From: Chloroflexota bacterium
GTDB lineage: Bacteria; Chloroflexota; Dehalococcoidia; DSTF01; JACRBR01
NCBI GenBank assembly: GCA_025355835.1
Contig: JANXYW010000103.1
Span: forward strand, 1 to 7,285
DNA: 7,285 nt
Direction of reading: 5' to 3'
Below are positions 1 through 5,750 of the stretch, one piece after another. The notes below the pieces were generated by a model, which searched no databases, was not told the DNA's origin, and was given only the letters and a program-made list of their open reading frames with translations. Each line of letters starts with the position of its first letter. Positions within the stretch are counted from its first letter, which is position 1. A program made the position numbers and the translations under genes.

Positions 1-731
1 GCCGACACCAGGATCAATTGCGGCCGATAGCGGCGCAGCGCCGGCAACACGACGTCTTCGAACGCGCGTCGATACGCCTCATCGCCAGACCCGTGCGGCA
101 TTGGGATGTTGATGTTGTAGCCGCGCCCTGCGCCCGAGCCGATCTCGCGGGCAGCGCCGGTTCCCGGGTAGAACGGATACTCGTGCGTCGAAACGTAGAG
201 CACGCCGGGTTCGTCGTAAAACGCATCCTGCGTGCCGTTGCCATGATGCACGTCGAAGTCCACGATGGCGACGCGTTCGAGGCCGAACCGCGTGCGCGCG
301 TAGGCCGCCGCAATCGCGACATGATTGAACAAACAGAAACCCATCGCCTGATCCAGCGTCGCATGATGCCCCGGCGGCCGCACGAGGCAGAACGCCGACG
401 CCACATCGCCGTGCATGATCGCGTCCAGCGCCGCCAGCGTCCCGCCGACCACGCGCGCCACCACGTCGTACGATCGCGGCGTGATCAGGGTGTCCGGATC
501 CACCCAGCCGCCGCCCTGCTGCGCGGCCCGCTCGACCGCCGCGACATACGCCGGATCGTGCACCAGCGCCAGTTCCGCAACCGACGCATCGCGCGCATCA
601 ATGCGTGTGAGCTTCGCGAGCAGGCCGCACTCCTCAAGCAACGCCATCGTCGCGAGCATGCGGTTGCCGTTCTCCGGATGCTTGCCCGTCTCATGTTCGA
701 GAAACATCGGATCGTAGACAAACCCCGTCAT
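1..731 (-). CDS. Histone deacetylase family protein (class II-like zinc amidohydrolase), C-terminus cut by window edge
   Basis: Reading leftward from an ATG at 731, the frame stays open to the edge and gives 243 residues. It begins MTGFVYDPMF. Family hallmarks are the H-P-E motif near residues 18-20, the RPPGHHA motif at about 118-124 with the histidine dyad H122/H123, and DFDVHHGNGT at about 158-167, where D160 and H162 would be two of the three zinc ligands. The STHEYPFYPGTG stretch near 181-192 resembles class II-like bacterial deacetylases and acetylpolyamine amidohydrolases. The third zinc aspartate and the catalytic tyrosine lie beyond the edge; family members are usually about 340-380 residues, so roughly 100 or more are missing. 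These enzymes hydrolyse acetyl-amide bonds of acetyl-lysine or acetylated polyamines in the cytoplasm; the substrate cannot be told here. Bases before the ATG are pyrimidine-rich, with no Shine-Dalgarno sequence. The gene is divergent from selB. The family call is firm; AcuC or polyamine deacetylase remain alternatives. Confidence 0.93.
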   Translation of the reverse strand, partial: MTGFVYDPMFLEHETGKHPENGNRMLATMALLEECGLLAKLTRIDARDASVAELALVHDPAYVAAVERAAQQGGGWVDPDTLITPRSYDVVARVVGGTLAALDAIMHGDVASAFCLVRPPGHHATLDQAMGFCLFNHVAIAAAYARTRFGLERVAIVDFDVHHGNGTQDAFYDEPGVLYVSTHEYPFYPGTGAAREIGSGAGRGYNINIPMPHGSGDEAYRRAFEDVVLPALRRYRPQLILVS

Positions 732-738
732 GGGAGGG

Positions 739-744
739 AGTGTA
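739..744 (-). promoter_or_regulatory. Possible -10 box of a leaderless promoter for the deacetylase gene
   Basis: On the minus strand TACACT lies exactly 7 bases before the ATG at 731. A -10 box at that distance would put the transcription start on or next to the A of the start codon, which agrees with the absence of a Shine-Dalgarno sequence. TACACT fits the TANNNT pattern known from leaderless promoters in other bacterial phyla. I see no convincing -35 element: the expected position falls inside the heptamer repeats. This is inference from spacing only. Confidence 0.35.
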
Positions 745-754
745 CAGTCCGCCA

Positions 755-819
755 TTCGTAGTTCGTAGTCCAACGCGAAGCGAGGCACTACCCACTACGG
801 ACTACAAACTACAAACTAC
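755..819. repeat. Imperfect inverted repeat (17-base arms) in the deacetylase/selB divergent spacer
   Basis: The left arm (755-771, containing GTAGTTCGTAGTCC) is matched by the right arm (799-815, containing GGACTACAAACTAC) at 15 of 17 positions. The loop is about 27 bases. In a plus-strand transcript the two mismatches are C opposite A. In a minus-strand transcript they become G-U wobbles, so all 17 positions could pair. The palindrome arises because ACTACNN heptamers lie in both orientations. It occupies most of the 92-base spacer and may be an operator, an RNA structure, or only a consequence of the repeat expansion. Confidence 0.7.
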
Positions 820-821
820 CC
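787..821 (+). repeat. Tandem heptamer array, five ACTACNN units
   Basis: Five uninterrupted 7-base units each start with ACTAC and end with a variable pair, in order CC, GG, AA, AA and CC. The array stops two bases before the selB start codon. Two further units with GA as the variable pair lie in the opposite orientation at about 755-771. The unit length does not look like a CRISPR repeat, and there is no unique spacer between copies. The array occupies the place where a ribosome binding site and the -10 region of selB would normally be. Confidence 0.85.
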
Positions 822-823
822 CC

Positions 824-2662
824 ATGTTCGTCATCGGCACCGCCGGACACGTCGATCACGGGAAGTCGCTCCTCGTCGAGGCGCTGACCGGCATCGATCC
901 CGATCGCCTGCGCGAGGAGAAGGCGCGCGGCATGACGATCGACCTCGGCTTCGCGTGGCTCACGCTGCCGGGCGGGCGCAACGTCAGCATCATCGACGTG
1001 CCGGGACACGAGCACTTCATCAAGAACATGCTCGCCGGCGCCGGCGGCATCGACCTGGCACTGCTCGTCGTCGCGGCCGACGACGGCGTGATGCCGCAAA
1101 CGCGCGAGCATCTCGCGATTCTCGATCTGCTCGGCGTCCGCCGCGGCGTCGTCGCGCTGACGAAGCGCGATCTCGTCAACGACGACTGGGCCGCGCTCGT
1201 CGCGAACGATATCGTCGAGCTGCTCGACGGCACGGCGCTCGAAGGCTCGCCCGTCGTGGCATGTTCATCGCTCACGCGCGACGGGCTCGACACGCTGCTC
1301 GCCGCACTCGATGCCGCGATCGACGGCCTATCGCCGAAACGGAACATCGGCCGACCCCGCCTGCCCATCGATCGCGTCTTCACGATCGCCGGCTTCGGCA
1401 CAGTCATCACCGGCACGTTGATCGATGGCGAGCTCGCAGTCGGCAGCGAGATCGAACTGATGCCCGGCCACCTCCGCGGCCGCATCCGCGGCCTGCAGTC
1501 GCATCGCGACAAGATCGAGCGTGCGGTTCCCGGCATGCGCGCAGCCGTCAACGTCACCGGCATCGACAAGACCGACATGCGGCGCGGCCTCGTACTCGGC
1601 GCGCCGGACACGCTGCATGCGACCACCGTCGTCGATGTGCGTCTCACCGCCGTCGCCGGACTGGCGCACGCCGTGCGGCACAACATGAAAGTGACGTTCC
1701 ACTGCTACGCCGACGAGGCGAACGCACAGATCCGCCTGCTTGAGGCGGGAGATCTCCGCCCGGGCGAGATATCGTGGGCACAAATCAAGCTCGAAACGCC
1801 CGTCGCAGTCGAGCGCGGCGACCGATTCGTCCTCCGTACGCCCAACGACACGATCGCCGGCGGCGTGATCGCCGATACGGCGCCGAAGCGCCACCGCCGC
1901 GGCGATGCCGCCGTCATCGCAGCGCTCGAAGCGCTGCTCTCCGAGTCGCCGCGCGACCTCGTACTCGCCGCCGTGGGCCGTACACCATTCATCGCCGCAA
2001 CGCGTATCGCGTCCGAGATCGCCCGCTCGCCAGACGAATCGGCCGCCGCCATCGACGATCTCACACGTACCAGCGACATCATTGTGCTCGGCGAGGGCAA
2101 TGCACGGCGGGCAGTGCTGCCCACGCGACTCTCCGCCATCGCGACAGAGGCGGAGTCGGCGCTCGCGGCGTATCACGGCGAGCATCCACTACGCACAGGC
2201 ATGCCTCAGGAGGAACTCCGCAGCCGACTCGGGCTCGACGCGGCCACATTCGCACTCGTGACCGCGCAGATCCCCGTCATACGACTCTCGGGCGCGACGG
2301 CCGCGCTCGCCGACTTTCGCCGCGCTCCGACAGCCGCGCAGCAAGGCCAGATCGACCAGTGGCTCGTGTCACTCAAGACATCGCCCGGCGGCAACGATGC
2401 AACGCTCGATCCAACCCTCCTCGCATACCTCATCGAAACGCGCGCCGTTGTCGACACCGGCAGCGGCATCGTATTCGAGGCGGCCGCGTTCGACGCGATG
2501 ACCGCGCAAGTGCGCGCGCACATCGAGCAGCACGGCGCGATCACACTCGCGCAAACACGCGATCTCTTCGGTACCAGCCGCAAGTACGCGCAGGCGCTCC
2601 TCGAACACCTCGACCGCCTGCGCATCACCCGCCGCAACGGCGACGACCGCACCCTCTGGTGA
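824..2662 (+). CDS. selB: Selenocysteine-specific translation elongation factor SelB
   Basis: This 612-residue protein matches the usual SelB length. SelB is a GTPase that carries selenocysteinyl-tRNA to the ribosome at UGA codons marked by a SECIS hairpin. The GTPase domain begins at once: GHVDHGKS at 8-15 (G1), GMTIDLGF at 36-43 (switch I), DVPGH at 58-62 (G3) and TKRD at 113-116 (G4; TKxD is typical of SelB). Beta-barrel domains follow to about residue 350, then winged-helix repeats, including HPLRTGMPQEEL at 454-465 and the SECIS-binding signature in the last 31 residues (FGTSRKYAQALLEHLD, then TRR-GD-R-L). The start is set at ATG 824 because the conserved MFVIGTAGHVDHGK begins there; an in-frame GTG at 740 would add 28 residues translated from repeat DNA. 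There is no Shine-Dalgarno sequence. P-loop residue 16 is Leu where Thr or Ser is usual. No selA, selC or selD is in the window. Confidence 0.97.
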   Translation: MFVIGTAGHVDHGKSLLVEALTGIDPDRLREEKARGMTIDLGFAWLTLPGGRNVSIIDVPGHEHFIKNMLAGAGGIDLALLVVAADDGVMPQTREHLAILDLLGVRRGVVALTKRDLVNDDWAALVANDIVELLDGTALEGSPVVACSSLTRDGLDTLLAALDAAIDGLSPKRNIGRPRLPIDRVFTIAGFGTVITGTLIDGELAVGSEIELMPGHLRGRIRGLQSHRDKIERAVPGMRAAVNVTGIDKTDMRRGLVLGAPDTLHATTVVDVRLTAVAGLAHAVRHNMKVTFHCYADEANAQIRLLEAGDLRPGEISWAQIKLETPVAVERGDRFVLRTPNDTIAGGVIADTAPKRHRRGDAAVIAALEALLSESPRDLVLAAVGRTPFIAATRIASEIARSPDESAAAIDDLTRTSDIIVLGEGNARRAVLPTRLSAIATEAESALAAYHGEHPLRTGMPQEELRSRLGLDAATFALVTAQIPVIRLSGATAALADFRRAPTAAQQGQIDQWLVSLKTSPGGNDATLDPTLLAYLIETRAVVDTGSGIVFEAAAFDAMTAQVRAHIEQHGAITLAQTRDLFGTSRKYAQALLEHLDRLRITRRNGDDRTLW

Positions 2663-2688
2663 CGCGAGCGTCGAGCGCCCAGAACGAA

Positions 2689-2714
2689 GAGAAGGGCCCC
2701 AAAGGGCCCTCTTC
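2689..2714. terminator. Bidirectional hairpin terminator between convergent selB and secF
   Basis: A perfect 7-bp stem of AGGGCCC (2693-2699) and GGGCCCT (2704-2710) encloses a 4-base CAAA loop. The pairing can extend outward through one mismatch (A2692/C2711), a G-U wobble and two more pairs to 2689/2714. Each side is followed by a pyrimidine-rich stretch (TCTTC on either strand) rather than a long T-run. It lies 26 bases after the selB stop and about 30 bases beyond the secF stop, the expected place for a shared terminator of convergent genes. The weak T-tract lowers confidence in intrinsic function. Confidence 0.65.
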
Positions 2715-2720
2715 ATCTAC

Positions 2721-2748
2721 AACCTAAAACCTAGAACCTCGAACCTAC
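2721..2748. repeat. Tandem heptamer array, four AACCTNN units, overlapping the secF stop codon
   Basis: Four uninterrupted 7-base units start with AACCT and end with the variable pairs AA, AG, CG and AC. The last unit covers the secF stop codon (TAG on the minus strand, 2745-2747). Read on the minus strand the unit is NNAGGTT. The array has the same design as the ACTACNN array upstream of selB (5 fixed plus 2 variable bases, period 7) but a different core. It lies just past the hairpin in the convergent spacer. Confidence 0.8.
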
Positions 2749-3758
2749 TCGGCCGGTACGGCCGCTTCGACCGGCCGCGCCGCCCCCTGCTGCCCGCGCA
2801 TCTTGCGCCAGTAGCGCGGAATGTCGCCCTGCTGCCACGTCACGAGGAACATACTGGCGATGAACACGGAGCTGTACGTTCCGGTCGACACACCAATGAG
2901 CAACACCAGCAGGAAGTCGCGAATACTTCCACCGCCCAACAGCAGCAGCGACAGAATCGCGAATATGACGGTGAGCGACGTCATGAACGAGCGCCCCATC
3001 GTCTGCAACAGGCTGTGGTTCACGGCGTCCGGGAAACTGCGGATGGCGCCGCGCGCGACGTTCTCGCGGATGCGGTCGAACACCACGATCGAGTCGTGCA
3101 CCGAGAATCCGACCACGGTAAGCAACCCCGTGATGAAGAACGTATTCACCTCGACATTGAAGAATTTACCGAGCAGCGAGAACACCCCGACCACCAGCAA
3201 CACATCGTGTAGCAGTGCGACGATCGCCGAAACACCGTAGCGCAGCGAGTTCGGCACGTTGCGGAAGGCGTACGTGATGTAGCCGGCGATAAACAGCGAC
3301 GCGAGGATGACGGCGATGGCGGTGTTCTTGCCGATCTGTGTCGACACGGCGGCGGACACCGACGAGAATTCGGTGAACTGCGTCGTCGCGTTGCCTTGCG
3401 TATCGAGGAAACCACCGTGCTCCTTGCTCAGCCCTTCCTCGATGTTCTCGCGGTCGGAAGGCAGAGAGGGGCCAACAGCCGGCGTCGTGGCCGACCCTTC
3501 GATCTCGTTCGTCTGCACGAGGAACGTGTTCTCGCCCGTCCGCTGCACGCGCGCCTCGGAGTGGCCAAGGTTCGAGATGAGCGCTTTCACTTGGTCCTGC
3601 GTCGCGGCGTCGGCATAGCGGAACGAAAACGTCGTGCCGGACGTGAATTCGATGCCCGGCTGCAACCGCGGCGGAATCAGAAGCGAGATGACGCCTGGTA
3701 TCACGAGCAAAAAAGAGACCAGATAGAACCAGTTGCGCTTCGCCACCAGATTAAGCAT
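2745..3758 (-). CDS. secF: Protein translocase subunit SecF
   Basis: The 337-residue membrane protein is the partner of SecD. The SecDF complex pulls exported proteins out of the SecYEG channel using the proton gradient. A first membrane segment spans about 11-29, followed by GIEFTSGT at 35-42 (the family's G-I-D-F-GG region) and an extracytoplasmic domain to about 143. Hydrophobic segments then lie near 145-165, 175-197, 205-225, 258-275 and 280-305. The signature GFSVHDSIVVFDRIREN at 217-233 is diagnostic, and a basic cytoplasmic tail follows. The start is set at ATG 3758, not the in-frame ATG at 3785, because GGAGG lies 6 bases before it and the family N-terminus begins there. The gene overlaps the secD end by 8 bases (ATGCTTAA), so translation is probably coupled. 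It is the last gene of the operon and converges on selB. Confidence 0.97.
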   Translation of the reverse strand: MLNLVAKRNWFYLVSFLLVIPGVISLLIPPRLQPGIEFTSGTTFSFRYADAATQDQVKALISNLGHSEARVQRTGENTFLVQTNEIEGSATTPAVGPSLPSDRENIEEGLSKEHGGFLDTQGNATTQFTEFSSVSAAVSTQIGKNTAIAVILASLFIAGYITYAFRNVPNSLRYGVSAIVALLHDVLLVVGVFSLLGKFFNVEVNTFFITGLLTVVGFSVHDSIVVFDRIRENVARGAIRSFPDAVNHSLLQTMGRSFMTSLTVIFAILSLLLLGGGSIRDFLLVLLIGVSTGTYSSVFIASMFLVTWQQGDIPRYWRKMRGQQGAARPVEAAVPAE

Positions 3759-5421
3759 CGGCGGCCTCCATCCCGGCGACGCCACGCGTCGACATCGGCG
3801 TTTCCTCGTCCGGCCTGTCGTCCGTCCATAGCCACAGCGGCCGCGCCAGCGGCGTCGCGATCGCGAGCCGCAAGAACGAGCGCGTCACCGTAATCGCCGA
3901 GAACAAGCTGACGAGCACGCCGATCGCCAGCGTCAGCGCGAATCCCTTGATCAGGCTCGACGCGAACTGGTTGCCCATCCAGTAGAGAATGCCGCACGTA
4001 ATCAGCGTCGAGATATTGCTGTCGCGAATCGACGTCCACGCGCGGGCGAAGCCGGCTTCGACTGCCGGTACCAGGCTGCGGCCATTGCGCAGCTCTTCCT
4101 TCGTTCGCTCGAAGATCAGGATGTTCGCATCAACGGCGATACCCACCGACAGCACGAACGCCGCGATGCCTGCGAGCGTGAGCGTCACCGGACCCGAGCC
4201 CGGAATGCCGATTTTGAAGATCGCCAGCACGATCGCCGTGTACACCAGCAGCGCCAGGCTGGCGATTACTCCCGGCAGCCGATAGTACAGCGTCATGAAC
4301 GCCATGATCAGCAGCATCGCAACGAGGCCGGCTTGCACCGAGTGCAGCACGGCCTTGTCACCCAGCGTCGCGTCCACATCCTGCTGCTGCACGACCTTCA
4401 GCGGAATAGGAAATGCGCCGTTGTTGAGGAACGTCTTAAGTTTCTTCGCGTCGTTCAACGCGAGGCCTGTCGTCTGGCCCGTGCTTGTGATCTGGCTATT
4501 GATCGTCGGCGCGATAATTTGCCCGTCCTTGCCGCGCACCGGTTCGCCGTCCAGGAATGTGGCGAGTGGCAGCCCGACTAGCCGCTGACTAAGCGAGCCA
4601 AACACCTTCTCGCCGTCCCTGTTCATGTTGAAGACGAGCAGTGGCTCGCCGAGCGATCCGAACTGCACGCTGACGTTCGACTTCAGAAACGAACCGGTCA
4701 TGATCGTCGGTGCGCCGTTGAGTTCGCCCTTGGCCGGCACCCACACGATGCTGTCGCGCGGCGCCGACGTAGAGAACTGTGGCGTCACGCGGCTGACGGT
4801 ACCGTCCGCGGCCTTGATTGCTACCTGCCCGCTCGCATCGATATCCGGCTGGCACGTGCCTGGTTTGTAGATGATCGCGCGACCATCGGGAACGAAGCCA
4901 AGGGGCGTACCGGAGCCGCCAGCCTGGCCGCCAGGCTGTAGTCCTTCACAGAACATCAGCACGGCCGGTCGCGTAATATCGCGCGCTGCTTGTGCGCCCA
5001 CGCCTGGCAGCTCGATGATCAGGCCGTCCTTGCCGGAGCGCTGCACCTGCGCCTCGGACACACCGATCGGGTTGACGCGATGCTCCACAATGCTCTTCGC
5101 CGCGTCGAGACCATCGCTGAGGTCGGCATCGGTGACCTGCAAGCCACTCAGATCAGCCTGTAGCCGGATGCGCGAGCCTCCCTGCAAGTCCAGCCCCAGG
5201 GTCATGCCGCGACAATCATTTGACGGATTGGTCGCTGTGCTGTCGGACGACTTGCATGGCAGGTCGATGCCAAGCACCGTGCTCGGCACACCGCGTCCGC
5301 TCGGCAGCGATAGGAAGTCCGGCAAGTAGCGATCCGGCTCGTCGGGCCAGACGGCGTAGATCGCACCAGCGGCGACCGCGAAAATCAACAAGACCGATAA
5401 GCGGTTCCACCACCTGCGCAT
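3751..5421 (-). CDS. secD: Protein translocase subunit SecD
   Basis: The 556-residue membrane protein forms the SecDF complex with SecF and supports late steps of protein export across the cytoplasmic membrane. One N-terminal membrane segment (about 8-24) is followed by a large extracytoplasmic part to about 358, with the GLDLQGG motif at 76-82 and the P1 head domain. Five more hydrophobic segments lie in the C-terminal third. The family signature GIAVDANILIFERTKEELR is at about 427-445; its aspartate D431 is the conserved proton-relay position. The start ATG shares its A with the yajC stop (TGATG), preceded by AAGGGA 5 bases upstream. The extracytoplasmic region carries four cysteines (56, 70, 158, 190), with C56 and C70 flanking a short segment before GLDLQGG; these could form disulfides. 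The C-terminal tail of about 35 residues is hydrophilic and overlaps the secF start. Confidence 0.97.
   Translation of the reverse strand: MRRWWNRLSVLLIFAVAAGAIYAVWPDEPDRYLPDFLSLPSGRGVPSTVLGIDLPCKSSDSTATNPSNDCRGMTLGLDLQGGSRIRLQADLSGLQVTDADLSDGLDAAKSIVEHRVNPIGVSEAQVQRSGKDGLIIELPGVGAQAARDITRPAVLMFCEGLQPGGQAGGSGTPLGFVPDGRAIIYKPGTCQPDIDASGQVAIKAADGTVSRVTPQFSTSAPRDSIVWVPAKGELNGAPTIMTGSFLKSNVSVQFGSLGEPLLVFNMNRDGEKVFGSLSQRLVGLPLATFLDGEPVRGKDGQIIAPTINSQITSTGQTTGLALNDAKKLKTFLNNGAFPIPLKVVQQQDVDATLGDKAVLHSVQAGLVAMLLIMAFMTLYYRLPGVIASLALLVYTAIVLAIFKIGIPGSGPVTLTLAGIAAFVLSVGIAVDANILIFERTKEELRNGRSLVPAVEAGFARAWTSIRDSNISTLITCGILYWMGNQFASSLIKGFALTLAIGVLVSLFSAITVTRSFLRLAIATPLARPLWLWTDDRPDEETPMSTRGVAGMEAADA
3765..3769 (-). 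promoter_or_regulatory. secF ribosome binding site that decides its start
   Basis: GGAGG on the minus strand sits 6 bases before ATG 3758 and lies within the secD coding region. It supports the shorter secF start over the ATG at 3785, which would lie 27 bases further upstream and extend the overlap with secD to 35 bases. Confidence 0.8.
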
Positions 5422-5750
5422 CAGCTTCCCTTTTCTTCAGAACTCGCGAGCTCCCGCGAGAAAATCGTCTGTCCTGCCGCTACCCGCTGCGCAATCGCTG
5501 TCGAAAGCGCGCTCATCACAACACCATTGCCGAAATCAACTACGATCTGTACCGGCCCTGCCTCCGGGATGACGACATCCTTGACAGTTCCCAGAAATCC
5601 CGATGTCGTCAGCACCTCGTCACCCACCTGCAGGTCCTTGATGTCCTTCTGCTGCCGGCTTTGCTCCTGCTGCTGCGGCCGCAAGACGATCAGGTAAAAC
5701 GCCACCACGATCGACAGGATCGCGATGAAACCGAGTTCAGCTGCGTTCAT
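5421..5750 (-). CDS. yajC: Preprotein translocase subunit YajC
   Basis: The 109-residue single-pass membrane protein belongs to the SecDF-YajC accessory complex. Length and order are typical. A short N-terminus leads into a hydrophobic helix at about 7-23, ending in the LRPQQQEQ motif (about 23-30; the family has RPQ-K at this position). A charged stretch then leads to VGDEVLTTSGFLGTV at about 42-56, the conserved V-G-D-V-T-GG-G-V segment. The soluble domain follows, with a Ser/Glu-rich tail. ATG 5750 overlaps the stop of the upstream nucleotidyltransferase gene as ATGA (4 bases), and AGGA lies 6 bases before it. The stop codon overlaps the secD start by one base. Translational coupling across the whole cluster is likely. 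Confidence 0.95.
   Translation of the reverse strand: MNAAELGFIAILSIVVAFYLIVLRPQQQEQSRQQKDIKDLQVGDEVLTTSGFLGTVKDVVIPEAGPVQIVVDFGNGVVMSALSTAIAQRVAAGQTIFSRELASSEEKGS
5427..5432 (-). promoter_or_regulatory. secD ribosome binding site
   Basis: AAGGGA on the minus strand lies 5 bases before the secD ATG, inside the 3' end of yajC. With the TGATG stop-start overlap it supports coupled reinitiation of secD. Confidence 0.6.

Noticed and set aside
18..761. Plus-strand open frame over the deacetylase region
   Set aside because: The minus strand encodes a clear deacetylase with intact active-site motifs. The plus-strand product is low-complexity and Arg-rich.
787..821. Heptamer arrays as a CRISPR array
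   Set aside because: The unit is only 7 bases, the copies are contiguous with no unique spacers, and no cas gene is present.
740..823. N-terminal extension of SelB from GTG 740
   Set aside because: The extra 28 residues are translated from the heptamer array and inverted repeat. SelB proteins start directly at the MFVIGTAGHVDHGK-like segment, and GTG 740 overlaps the putative deacetylase promoter.
856..2727. Long open frames opposite or shifted relative to selB
   Set aside because: They are Arg/Ala/Ser-rich translations typical of shadow frames in GC-rich coding DNA, have no recognisable motifs, and overlap the clearly conserved selB along its whole length.
3759..3785. Longer SecF beginning at ATG 3785
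   Set aside because: It would overlap secD by 35 bases. The shorter start at 3758 has GGAGG at 6 bases and matches the family N-terminus.
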